A stretch of 64,000 bases of DNA. Source: an uncultured Gammaproteobacteria bacterium (GTDB lineage: Bacteria > Pseudomonadota > Gammaproteobacteria > Eutrophobiales > Eutrophobiaceae). The notes beneath the pieces are model-generated. The model was given only the letters and a program-made list of their open reading frames with translations, did not search any database and was not told the DNA's origin. The stretch spans positions 1 to 64,000 of the forward strand of contig CALSOP010000007.1 in the NCBI GenBank assembly GCA_943788005.1. Direction: 5' to 3'. Positions 1 through 9,960 of the stretch are shown here, one piece after another; position 1 is the first letter of the stretch; the number at the start of each line of letters is the position of its first letter. The translations under genes were made by a program, and so were the position numbers.

Positions 1-167
1 ATGCATATAACAGTAAACTTTTGGTCAAGGAAGGAGATAGAGTTAATGCGGTCAGCAATCTCTGAAATGGGACAAGACCATACTGGACGTACGGTGCTTC
101 ATTTTGAAATCCGTAAGAATGGCAAGCCCGTCACGCCTACAAGCATCTCCCTAAAAAACGCGCATAA
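1..167 (+). CDS. nlpD: NlpD-like murein hydrolase activator, C-terminal end (frameshifted, 5' truncated)
   Basis: This is the end of an M23-family (LytM) domain protein that activates the septal amidase in the periplasm. Frame 3 reads LLVKEGDRVNA and frame 1 continues ISEMGQDHTGRTVLHFEIRK, the conserved end of NlpD/EnvC M23 domains. A third frame supplies the last residues, LPKKRA, and the stop at 165-167. About two single-base losses near 50-60 and one indel near 135-140 are needed to join the frames. NlpD directly before RpoS is the usual gammaproteobacterial order, which supports the call. The 5' part lies outside the window. The indels match the damage seen in the next genes and are probably sequence errors. 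Confidence 0.75.
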
Positions 168-189
168 TTTTCATCGTACGGTGATTGAT

Positions 190-1181
190 ATGAAAGACGA
201 TATCGACAAACTCAAATCAGAACAGCAAAATCATAGAAAATAATGGAGTGATGACGCATTCGATAACGATGAGCTGGAAGCTATAAGGAGTTGATGCATA
301 AAAATACTAAAAAATAATACTGAAGCAGCACCTGTATCATCTGGAGATCTGGATGCAACGCGTTTGTATTTAAATGAAATTGGTTTTTCTCCCTTATTGA
401 CGGCTGAAGAAGAAGTTTATTTCTCACGCAAGTTACTTAAAAGGTGATGAAAGCGCAGAAAACGCATGATTGAAAGTAATTTGCGGCTGGTCGTAAAAAT
501 CGCTCGACGTTATATGAATCGTGGCTTAGCTCTGCTTGATTTAATAGAAGAAGGTAATCTTGGATTGATTCGTGCTGTTGAGAAGTTTGATCCGGAAAGA
601 GGGTTTCGATTTTCTACTTATGCCACCTGGTGGATTAGGCAGACTATCGAACGTGCATTGATGAATCAGACGCGTACAGTCCGATTGCCAATACACGTCG
701 TTAAGGAAATCAATATTTATTTACGGGCTGCTCGTAAACTTGCTCAAACACTGGATCGTGAGCCCAGCCCGGAAGATGTAGCTGAAATGCTTGACCAACC
801 CATCGATGTTGTAAAGCGCATGCTTGGTCTGAATGAACGAATCACATCCTGTTGACACCCCCAGTCCGTATGATTCGGAAAAAACATTATTAGATACTTT
901 GCCAGACGAACAAAACCTGGATCCATCTCGTTATTGCTACAGAATAGTGATGTAAAAGAGCATATCGATACCTGGTTGAGTTTACTCAGTGATAAACAAT
1001 GCGCAGTTGTTGAGAGGCGTTTTGGTTTACACGGCAGTGAAGTGTCTACTCTGGAGGAAATCGGGAATGAATTGGGTGTGACACGGGAACGTGTCAGGCA
1101 GATTCAGATTGAGGCAATCAAACGATTGCGACAAATCTTGCAAAGAGAAGGATTCTCACTGGACACTTTGAATATGGAGAA

Positions 1182-1185
<4 letters not shown>
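190..1185 (+). CDS. rpoS: RNA polymerase sigma factor RpoS (frameshifted)
   Basis: Stationary-phase/general-stress sigma factor. The parts read in order: an acidic N-terminus from ATG 190; region 1.2 ([21 protein letters not shown]); region 2 from about 466 ([20 protein letters not shown], then [16 protein letters not shown], the -10 recognition helix); region 3; and region 4 from about 934 ([19 protein letters not shown], the -35 helix-turn-helix). The frame changes near 243, 290, 445-460, 853 and 930, each explained by a one- or two-base indel. Total length corresponds to about 331 codons, normal for RpoS. It follows nlpD, where the rpoS promoter usually lies. With every conserved region intact at protein level, sequencing error is more likely than a dead gene, but the sequence as given does not encode one continuous protein. 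Confidence 0.88.
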
Positions 1186-2304
<1,119 letters not shown>

Positions 2305-2310
2305 ACATTT

Positions 2311-2340
2311 TTGTTAAGCATGCATATTGTTGTATATAAT
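2311..2340 (+). promoter_or_regulatory. Candidate sigma-70 promoter upstream of the lysine-rich protein gene
   Basis: TTGTTA (2311-2316) and a perfect TATAAT (2335-2340) are separated by 18 bp, with a TG pair shortly before the -10. It lies in an AT-rich 200-bp gap after adk and points at the gene starting at 2505, implying a leader of roughly 155 bases. No experimental support; spacing and match are good but the region is AT-rich. Confidence 0.45.
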
Positions 2341-2504
2341 AATGATAAAAAAAGTATCTATTTTAGGATCAATAAACATTAATTTATAAAAAAATTATAG
2401 AAAAAAGATAAAACATGACTATAATTGTTTGCGTGTATGTTTAATGTGATGTATACATTCATTTTGTTAAATCTAATATTCAGTTTCTAGGGGAGTCTCT
2501 AAAC

Positions 2505-2865
2505 ATGGCAAAGAAGAAAGCAAAGAAGAAGACTGCGAAAAAGAAAGTCGCAAAAAGACTGCTAAGAAGAAAGTAGCTAAGAAAAAGCTAAGAAAAAAGT
2601 AGCTAAGAAAAAGGCTAAGAAAAAGGCCAAGAAAAAGGCTAAGAAAAAAGTAGCCAAGAAAAAGGCTAAGAAAAAAGTAGCCAAGAAAAAGGCTAAGAAA
2701 AAAGTACCAAGAAAAAGGCTAAGAAAAAAGTAGCCAAGAAAAAAGGCTAAGAAAAAAGCTAGCCAAGAAAAAGGCTAAGAAAAAAGCAGCCAAGAAAAAG
2801 GCTAAGAAAAAAAGCTAAGAAAAAACAGCCAAGAAAAAGGCTAAAAGAAAGCCAAAAAAAAATAA
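2505..2865 (+). CDS. Histone H1-like lysine/alanine-repeat protein (frameshifted)
   Basis: ATG 2505 follows GGGGAG. The protein is almost entirely a short tandem repeat of the type AKKKAKKKVAKK, encoded by near-identical units such as AAGAAAAAGGCT and AAGAAAAAAGTAGCC. Such proteins (AlgP/AlgR3, chlamydial Hc2, eukaryotic H1 tails) bind DNA non-specifically and compact the nucleoid or affect transcription. There is no other domain. The frame breaks several times, as expected when homopolymer-rich repeats are sequenced poorly. The end is uncertain: a TAA at 2863-2865 fits the repeat frame, while another frame continues to a stop at 2984-2986 with a basic non-repeat tail. The true repeat number cannot be read from this sequence. 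Confidence 0.7.
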
Positions 2866-2941
2866 AGATACGCAAAATTTGACAACTGGCCAGCGTGATA
2901 ATGACGCAGAGAACAAGCCAGAGCGTCATAGATGCGAGAAA

Positions 2942-2957
2942 AAGCGCCGAAAGGCGC
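2942..2957. other. Small hairpin AGCGCC-GAAA-GGCGCT
   Basis: A perfect 6-bp stem closed by a GAAA (GNRA) tetraloop lies between the repeat protein and the terminator. In RNA this would be very stable for its size. No U-tract follows, so it is not a terminator by itself; it may protect the 3' end or be part of an uncharacterised 3' UTR. Confidence 0.35.
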
Positions 2958-3022
2958 TAGTTGAGCACTTGCTAAAGTCTGTATGAAGATCAGGCCAGGC
3001 TGAGACTCTCTAAAACACTGAT

Positions 3023-3048
3023 AGGCCCCGTTTTCGGGGCCTTTTTTA
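3023..3048 (+). terminator. Rho-independent terminator
   Basis: GGCCCCG-TTTT-CGGGGCC stem followed by a run of six T. It ends the transcript of the lysine-rich protein gene. Confidence 0.9.
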
Positions 3049-3227
3049 TTGTATATAGGGATGAAAATAAGGGTTCTGGTCAGAAAACCCTCTTAAATGG
3101 AAATGGTCAAAATTCTCATATACCCTGAATTTGATAAGCCAGCATGCATTGCTATAGCATACTAAATCGATGACATTGTTCTACAAAATGTATTAATTAT
3201 CATAAGATTATTTCAACAAGCATTTCA

Positions 3228-5505
3228 ATGCCCAAAAAACGCACAACTCCCGTAAACGAAAAACACAATCGAAAGAAGAAACGAAAGGCCGTCTTATTTA
3301 AACGAATGGTGCTTGCAGATATATTGTCATCTGGTTGTGTTTTTTTATCGTATTGTGTGTGGATTGATTTTCAGATCAGAAAAGAATTTGATGGCAAACG
3401 CTGGTCTATTCCGGCCAGAGTTTATTCACAGCCATTGGAATTATATGCCGGTCGTCGTTATGAACAAAATCAGTCATTGAAAGACTGAAAAAAGCCGCTT
3501 ATAAAATGTTCTACATTACAGGTCCTGGACAGTTCGACTTCAGTGATTCATCGATTGAAGTCTATTACGCGTCAATTTCATTATTGGGATGGTATCGAAG
3601 CAGCAAGAAAGTTACGAAAATACGTTCAGCGGACAACAAATCACAGATATTACTCAGATAATGATAGCGGCCAAAAGTTTCAGATCATAAGATTGACGCC
3701 GACTGTTAATTGGAAAGATGTTCCCGTCTACACGATGAAGATCGTGTTCTTATCACCTATGAGGATATTCCCGAAACTTAATAAAGGCATTAATTGCAGT
3801 TGAAGACAGGCATTATTTTGAGCATTTCGGACTAGATCCCTTCGGTATTTTGCGATCGCATTTATGTCAACCTGATGGCGGGAAAGTTGACGCAAGGCGG
3901 CAGTACGCTGACGCAGCAGTTAATTAAAAATATGTTTCTAACTCGCTGAACGGACGTTTACACGCAAGATTAACGAGATGTTGATGGCATGATGCTGGAA
4001 TATCACTATTCGAAAGAAAATATTTTAAGTGCTTACGTCAATGAGATATATTTGGGCCAAAATGGTCAGCGTAGCATTCATGGATTTGGTACGGCTGCAG
4101 AATTCTACTTTTCTAAACCGCTGGCTGAATTAATAATGCTGAAATTGCCTTATTAGTCGGAATGGTAAAGGAGCCTTCATACTATAATCCACGTAAACAA
4201 TCCTGAAAGAGCCTTAGAACGTCGAAACCTGGTGCTTAATTTACTGCATGAGCAAGATTTTATCAGCGATGCAGAATTAATACTTGCCACATCTACAGCC
4301 TTGGGTGTATCAGCTAAACCGCGATGGAGTAGTGCAAAATATCCAGCATATATTGATTTGGTAAGACGTCATTTAAAGCGTGATTATCGTATTGATGACC
4401 TCAGAAATGAAGGCTTGCAAATACATACCACTCTAGATGTTAGATAAGCAGGAAATATGCCCAAAACAGTGTTACACGTAGTCTTTCTAAATTGGAAAAA
4501 GAGAAGGGGTTTAATTCAGGCACCTTACAATCGCGCTGGTTGTTGTAGAGCAGCATAGTGGCGAGGTACTTGCTTTGATCGGAGACAGGAATAAAGATAA
4601 AAATGCATTTAACCGCGCTTTGGATGCAAAACGCCCGATAGGATCTTTAGATTAAACCGGCGATATACATGACGGCACTTAATCATCCTGCAAATATAAT
4701 GTGCTGTCATCGCTTGATGATTCTCATCTGGTGTTACAACAGAAAAATGGAAAACGTTGGGAGCCTAATAATTACGATAAAAGAACGCATGGCAATGTTC
4801 CTTTAGTAAGATCAATAGCAAAATCATATAACCTTTCTACTGTAGACTAGGTATGGCACTGGGTCTTGAAAATGTCATTCAAACCTTAAAAAACCTAGGT
4901 GTGACTTCCGCTATACCTCGACTACCTTCAATCTTACTTGGCGCACTTAATCTCTCACCTTATGAAGTGACACAAATGTATCAAACAATTGCCAGTGGTG
5001 GCTTACAAATACCGTTAAGGACAATTCGTTCTGTATTAGATAGTAATGGTCAGCCATTAAAACGCTATGATCTGGCAGTACGCGAATATATAAAACCTGA
5101 AACAGCATTTTTGACGCAATATTTATTAACTGAAGTTGTTCAGAATGGTACAGCTAAGCGTTGACGCGAGAATTACCCTCATTGATGCCTCTAGCAGGCA
5201 AAACAGGAACGACTAATGCTTTGCGCGATAGTTGGTTTGCCGGATTTGGTGATCGACTATTAGTCTGTAGTCTGGGTTGGACGTGATAATAATCAAACCG
5301 CTAAACTGACGGGTTCGACTGGCGCGATGCAAATATGGGTCGATATGATGAAAAAAATAAAACCGGAACCTTTATTATTGATTGAACCTGAAGAAGTTGA
5401 ATGGCGAGATTATCCCGACATGAGTAACCCAAGAGCTCTTGTGCTCAAGCCAAGTCCTATCCGTTTATAAAGAAATATGCTCCTGATTACATAGATTGTT
5501 ATTAA
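3228..5505 (+). CDS. mrcB: Penicillin-binding protein 1B, bifunctional transglycosylase/transpeptidase (frameshifted)
   Basis: Inner-membrane peptidoglycan synthase. From ATG 3228: basic cytoplasmic tail (KKRTTPVNEKHNRKKKRK), a membrane segment, then IPARVYSQPLELYAGRRY, typical of PBP1B. In successive frames come the transglycosylase motifs VEDRHYFEHFG (about 3800) and GGSTLTQQLIKN (about 3895), then YLGQNGQRSIHGFGTAAE. The transpeptidase KTGTT motif lies near 5200 and the C-terminal FIKKYAPDYIDCY ends at TAA 5503-5505. The span is about 759 codons, normal for the family, but the reading frame changes at least eight times. All motifs are recognisable, so dense sequencing or assembly errors are more likely than true decay. 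Confidence 0.85.
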
Positions 5506-5537
5506 ATAAAATTGAATCGAGTTTTATTATGAGATGA

Positions 5538-6026
5538 TTGTCGTCTTTTTTTAGTATTGTGATGTTGTTTCTTACGGCTTGTGCTGAACAAGCGACAAAA
5601 TCTGTGGTGTTAGTTCCTGTAGAAGAACGCAACGCCCCAGTTACTGTTAAGAACAAATCAGCATCAATCCATAAAGAGAAAAGTAGAGAAGTTAATAAAC
5701 AACAAGAGCCAGTAATAATTGCGTTGCTCAAAGATGCGGATAAATTTTCTGGACAAGGGGAGAGTGCAAAAGCAGCGGCAACCATAGAACGTGCACTGCG
5801 TATAGAGCCCAGAAATGCATTGTTATGGCATCGTTTGTCAGTAGTCCGCTTTCAACAACAACAATGGCAACAAACAATCGCTATGGCAAGAAAATCGATC
5901 GCTTTAGCAGGGAATAATCGTAAATTGAAATCGGATAATTGGGGGTTGATTGCCAAGGCTTATGGCAAGTTAGGTGATAAACGCAAAGCCAATGATGCAC
6001 GAAATAAACAAACTAATCAGGGCTGA
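5538..6026 (+). CDS. TPR-type lipoprotein
   Basis: Putative outer-membrane-directed lipoprotein of 162 residues. The N-terminus has a hydrophobic stretch ending in the lipobox LFLTAC with the lipidated Cys at about residue 15. A charged linker is followed by a tetratricopeptide-like helical pair (LLKDADKFSGQGESAKAAAT, then RIEPRNALLWHRLSVVRFQQ). The start is uncertain: TTG 5538 is used here, but an in-frame ATG at 5529 is separated only by a TGA (5535-5537) that may be a base error like those upstream. Partner and function unknown. It overlaps the end of the opposite-strand gene by ten bases. Confidence 0.6.
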   Translation: MSSFFSIVMLFLTACAEQATKSVVLVPVEERNAPVTVKNKSASIHKEKSREVNKQQEPVIIALLKDADKFSGQGESAKAAATIERALRIEPRNALLWHRLSVVRFQQQQWQQTIAMARKSIALAGNNRKLKSDNWGLIAKAYGKLGDKRKANDARNKQTNQG

Positions 6027-6298
6027 GTATCTGGCAGTTTACCTTTGATTATGTATGCGAAGGCGATCACTTCTGCTGCAGCGACATAGAGTTCTCTTGG
6101 AATTTCTTCACCCAGCTTTAATGTTGCCAACAGGTTAACCAACTCAGGTTCTTCGTGTATCGGGATATTATGTTCTTTAGCCAAAGCAATGATGTCTCCG
6201 GCAAGTTCATTAGTCCCTTTTGCGGACAGGGTTGGCGCTGTTACGCCATCGTAGAATAGTGCAACTGCTTTCTTTGGGATTTCTGGTGAATTGTTCAT
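6017..6298 (-). CDS. FlhB C-terminal-domain-like protein (EscU/YscU family)
   Basis: A 93-residue protein matching only the cytoplasmic C-terminal domain of the flagellar/type III export switch protein FlhB (KKAVALFYDG, then AKEHNIPIHEEPELVNLL and GEEIPRELYVAAAEVIAFAY). The NPTH autocleavage motif of full FlhB is absent and no membrane segment is present. Such small FlhB-like proteins (FhlB type) can partly substitute for the FlhB C-terminal domain in some bacteria. It starts with a 4-bp overlap with the upstream fliK-like gene, so the two are one transcription unit. No other flagellar gene is in the window. Confidence 0.75.
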   Translation of the reverse strand: MNNSPEIPKKAVALFYDGVTAPTLSAKGTNELAGDIIALAKEHNIPIHEEPELVNLLATLKLGEEIPRELYVAAAEVIAFAYIIKGKLPDTQP

Positions 6299-7551
6299 AC
6301 GCTGATATTTATCAGGTTATTAGCGCTCAAATGCTCATCTTTAATACTGGGGTTTCCTGCTAGGCATACGATCTTTCCCAGAGACAAACCGCACTTTTCA
6401 ATTCGTCTTCTTAGTAGTGATAAATTGTTATCGATAAGATCATTTAATGTTTGTTCTTCTGACCATAGAGAGGCGCTCACTTCTTTGTCTAGTATTGATA
6501 GTCTTGCAGACACAGCGCCTTTATTTTGAAAATTAATTTTCAGATTTACTGACCAGACTTTCTCTTTTTCACTATCAGGTTTTGAATTTCGATCATGCTG
6601 AATATCGAGTTCCAATAAATCAATGTTATGTTTGTCTTTAACGGGTACTTCAATCGACCATGCCGGGAGTTGATTGTCATGTGTGACGACTGCTTTTGAT
6701 TGGTTTACCTCGATTCGTGCTATAGATGATTCAAGTTGTTTGCTGATAGTTTCAATATCAACTTTAGTGTCAAGGTCGATTAAAGCAATTGTATTTCGGA
6801 CTTCAAGTTTAGTGTTCGTGTTTAGATTCTTTGCTCCTTCAAACAATGAAATGACTTGTGCTGGCTTTATCAATTGGGGAACAGGTTTTTGTATCTCCTG
6901 CTTATATTTAGTAATTAATTCAGAAAGTTGCAATAGATTGGTTTTTAGATCTTTAGCTATATCCGGGCTATGTTTATGAGTTGTAGTTTGTGTAAGATTA
7001 ATTGGTTTTTGTTTATTCATAACCTCAGCTAATAATTTTGATTCGAGAAATATGCCTGAGTTTTTTACAGCTGTTTTCAATCCAGATTCATTTTTTATAT
7101 TTATTTGTGTTGGTAACTGTTCAATAAGTTTTTTTATTTGTTGTGCTATTGGCCTAGGCAAACCTTTAATTATGCTATGCGTATTATTAGTAAGCTGGCT
7201 TAATGAGTTGGTTAATTTCTCCATACTTGCTTGTTTGGGAATGTTCTCTCGAAGTAATTGTTGTTTAGTCTCCTGTATTAATTTTGGAGACTCATGTTGT
7301 AACACACGAAGGACTGCAGGCGAGCCTTGTTGTTCTACGACAAGCTTCAGTTGTGCACCGACATCTATGGGTTTGTTTGAATTTGTTTTAGCCTGAATCG
7401 CTTGGTTATTGATTTGCAAGATAAGCGTGTCGGCTGATTTTCGGCTTGTCACAGTGGCATTCAAAACTTGTCCAAGCGTCCATTGCGGTGGATTTAGCGA
7501 TACTGCTTTATTTGGAAAAGAAGCAGATAAAAGTGTTGATTGAATATCCAT
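6295..7551 (-). CDS. FliK-like flagellar hook-length control protein
   Basis: A 418-residue protein with a low-complexity Gln/Asn/Lys-rich N-terminal two thirds and a folded C-terminal domain from about residue 300. The core there is WSVNLKINFQNKGAVSARLS followed by SLWSEEQTLNDLIDNNLSLL and a late leucine-rich segment, resembling the Flg_hook domain of FliK that interacts with the FlhB C-terminal domain. The coupled FlhB-tail gene downstream supports a FliK-type role. The isolated location away from other flagellar genes is seen for this pair in other gammaproteobacteria, so the pair may have a role outside hook length control. The assignment rests on the C-terminal domain only. Confidence 0.6.
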   Translation of the reverse strand: MDIQSTLLSASFPNKAVSLNPPQWTLGQVLNATVTSRKSADTLILQINNQAIQAKTNSNKPIDVGAQLKLVVEQQGSPAVLRVLQHESPKLIQETKQQLLRENIPKQASMEKLTNSLSQLTNNTHSIIKGLPRPIAQQIKKLIEQLPTQINIKNESGLKTAVKNSGIFLESKLLAEVMNKQKPINLTQTTTHKHSPDIAKDLKTNLLQLSELITKYKQEIQKPVPQLIKPAQVISLFEGAKNLNTNTKLEVRNTIALIDLDTKVDIETISKQLESSIARIEVNQSKAVVTHDNQLPAWSIEVPVKDKHNIDLLELDIQHDRNSKPDSEKEKVWSVNLKINFQNKGAVSARLSILDKEVSASLWSEEQTLNDLIDNNLSLLRRRIEKCGLSLGKIVCLAGNPSIKDEHLSANNLINISV

Positions 7552-7600
7552 TCTCTATAAAACGTCATTTTGGCATGAAACTTGAGTTGTTCTTGCATTG

Positions 7601-8497
7601 ATGAATGGGAGAAATGGTTTGGTTGAGAGAAAAACATGGTTTGTCAGGCGAGACAATGTGGTGAAAGGGCCATTTTTATCGGCTCAAATAACAAGAAATA
7701 TCTTGCTTGGACGCCTACATCCTGATGATGAATTAAGTTTAGATGAGCAACAATGGCAAGAAGTTGCCATGCATAAAGAACTATACCCGGCTGTTTTACA
7801 GAAAAGTCCTGTCGATAAAAAAGCAGTCGATATTGCCAGAATACAGGTAGATGAGCGTGTAGCAGATCAACGGCGGGCAAAAAACAAAATGGAACAAGAT
7901 CGGCGCCGAACCAGAGAACGACGTGCAACGGAGTCTGAAGCAGTATTAGTTCATCGTCAGCATAGAAAAGAAATTGACGATGCCTGTAAAAATAGTGTTA
8001 AGCGCCCCAAGATGCCTTTTCGATCTGTCGCATTAATGGTCATTATGATTATTGGTCTGGGTCTGAAATTCAACACTGAAAATCAGTCTTCACAGGCAGA
8101 CTGTAGCTCGCCGTCTGGTATAAAGGTTAATTGGAGTAATTGCACTTTTATTAATCTAAACATCGAGAATCAGAATCTGGCATTCTCAAAACTAACGGAT
8201 GCAATTTTAAACGAATCGAATTTGTTAGGTGTCAATCTTTCAGGGGCTGATATGGCGTACGCGGAAATTACCAAGAGTGATCTTAGTTATTCGAATCTTG
8301 AAAATGTTCGATTAATAGGTGCCAATTTACAATCATCTGATTTACGTTACGCAAATTTAAAAAATGCCGATTTTTCTTTTGCAGATCTCAGTAATGTTTT
8401 GTTAGCAGGGGCTGATTTATCTAATGTTAAGTTTGATAATACTATATGGACCGATGGGCGAATATGTAAAAAAGGGTCTATTGGAACTTGCCTATAA
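7601..8497 (+). CDS. GYF-like domain / pentapeptide-repeat membrane protein
   Basis: Unnamed protein of about 298 residues. The N-terminus (WFVRRDNVVKGPFLSAQITR, then LHPDDELSLDEQQWQEV) resembles the GYF_2/DUF4339 fold used for peptide binding. A long charged, Arg-rich linker follows, then one membrane segment near residue 150 (ALMVIMIIGLGLKF). The C-terminus is a pentapeptide-repeat beta-helix of A(D/N)Lxx units (SGADMAYAEITKSDLSYSNL and more), expected in the periplasm or outer face. ATG 7601 is used; TTG 7619 sits about six bases behind GGGAGA and is a good alternative. It is divergent from the fliK-like gene. The function is unknown. Confidence 0.6.
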   Translation: MNGRNGLVERKTWFVRRDNVVKGPFLSAQITRNILLGRLHPDDELSLDEQQWQEVAMHKELYPAVLQKSPVDKKAVDIARIQVDERVADQRRAKNKMEQDRRRTRERRATESEAVLVHRQHRKEIDDACKNSVKRPKMPFRSVALMVIMIIGLGLKFNTENQSSQADCSSPSGIKVNWSNCTFINLNIENQNLAFSKLTDAILNESNLLGVNLSGADMAYAEITKSDLSYSNLENVRLIGANLQSSDLRYANLKNADFSFADLSNVLLAGADLSNVKFDNTIWTDGRICKKGSIGTCL

Positions 8498-8507
8498 CCT
8501 CTTTTGA

Positions 8508-9875
8508 TCAGGAATAATATTCAGCAGTATAACGCCAGGCCTTATCCGGTGAATCAGATGTTTTTATCCCTGCTTTCCGTTTTAATTCATTCAGAAATTG
8601 TTGTTTATTATTAATTGATTCCCAAACGGCGGGTAAGAAGGTTGCCCTGGCGTTATTTTTAGCAATTATTAATCCATCAATATTTTGTCTTAACTGGGCA
8701 ACTAGATCCTGTTCGTCTTTAAATGGAAATGCTGTGGCAGCCGTTAATATAGATAAGCTAATTTCAACTTTCTCATACTCATCAACAGAGAGCGGTTTAA
8801 ATCGAGGATCAGAGAATGCAGCAGCATATGCATAATGAGCAACAGCATTGATTAATGGCATTGTAGCTTCGATTGTTCCTATACAACCACGCAGCTGCCC
8901 GTTAAGTTTTAATGTAATAAATACGGCATACTTTTCCTGTAAATTGTCCGGATAGCTTGCTGTTTCGGGATTATAAACGCTGCCACTCTCTAAACCTTGT
9001 TGAATGCTTTTGTTAATAACATCAAAGACAGTAGCTTTGTCATTTTCGTTAAGTATCAATCCATTAAATAATGCATAGGCGCCATAGCCAACAACACGGT
9101 CTTTTGTGCCAGCCGTATCACCTGAGTTACGAAGATCAAGTGTTTGAATTGACATGTTTTTTTCATGTGCATATTTCAATAAACCACGCATTGGCATGCA
9201 GCCACAAGCCTGTTTTGAACCAATGTTTTTATAATCAAAATTTTCGATTAGACGAGTTGTGTTGTTATCCGTTTCACGTGCTGTTTTATAATCAAGAAAA
9301 TGACTTAAATCAGAGCTAATAACTATTAATGTTTCATCACCGCCCCATAATGCTTCCAGGATTGTCGCAACCTGTTCAGGTTCCGTATCACCGACTAATA
9401 ATGGAATAAGGGTGAAGTCATTTAATACTTTTTGTAAAAAAGGGAGATGTACTTCAAGGCTGTGTTCCTGTTCATGTGCGGCGTCTGAAAATTGCACGTA
9501 AGAATGATGCGCTAGTTTCTTTAATATATTGGTATCAATAGACACATTGCCTAGAGGTGTAGCAAAGTGTGTATTTGAGGGTAGGGCAATACCCTTAACG
9601 TAAACTCGATGTGCAGGACCTAATAAAATGACTCGGGAAATTTGAGCCTTTAATTTTCCTATATTTCTGTAAGCATTGGCTGCGATTTGTCCAGAGTAGA
9701 TATAACCCGCATGTGGCGCAATGATGGCCTTGGGCGGTGTAATATCCACATAACTGGCAGATAGATAATTGTCCAACAGTTCATTTAACTGACTCGCATT
9801 TTTTGGGTAGAAACTACCCGCAACTGCAGTTGGTCTTATAGAAAGTTGTCGCTGATTTATTGAGTTTGAGATCAT
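8508..9875 (-). CDS. amrB: AmmeMemoRadiSam protein: Memo-AMMECR1 fusion
   Basis: 455-residue fusion. Residues about 1-275 are a Memo-like domain (related to extradiol dioxygenases) with metal-site signatures APHAGYIYSG (His55) and EHSLEVHLPFLQ. Residues about 285-455 are an AMMECR1 domain with the hallmark LRGCIGTIEA and a late FKDEQDLVAQLR segment. In many bacteria and archaea the Memo and AMMECR1 proteins and a radical SAM enzyme are encoded together (the AmmeMemoRadiSam system), but the substrate and product remain unknown. The radical SAM partner is the divergent gene starting 85 bases away, so the full system is present. The fused gene is complete and in frame. Cytoplasmic; no signal peptide. 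Confidence 0.9.
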   Translation of the reverse strand: MISNSINQRQLSIRPTAVAGSFYPKNASQLNELLDNYLSASYVDITPPKAIIAPHAGYIYSGQIAANAYRNIGKLKAQISRVILLGPAHRVYVKGIALPSNTHFATPLGNVSIDTNILKKLAHHSYVQFSDAAHEQEHSLEVHLPFLQKVLNDFTLIPLLVGDTEPEQVATILEALWGGDETLIVISSDLSHFLDYKTARETDNNTTRLIENFDYKNIGSKQACGCMPMRGLLKYAHEKNMSIQTLDLRNSGDTAGTKDRVVGYGAYALFNGLILNENDKATVFDVINKSIQQGLESGSVYNPETASYPDNLQEKYAVFITLKLNGQLRGCIGTIEATMPLINAVAHYAYAAAFSDPRFKPLSVDEYEKVEISLSILTAATAFPFKDEQDLVAQLRQNIDGLIIAKNNARATFLPAVWESINNKQQFLNELKRKAGIKTSDSPDKAWRYTAEYYS

Positions 9876-9960
9876 TTTTCCTAGATTTATATATTGATAA
9901 TTAAATTATAGGACTAATATAAAAAGAACGTTATCTAAATTGAAGGCGTTAAGGCAATAG

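Noticed and set aside
2505-2865. Regular short tandem repeat resembling a CRISPR or other non-coding repeat array
   Set aside because: The units are about 12-18 bases without unique spacers and encode lysine/alanine repeats, so it is protein-coding repeat DNA.
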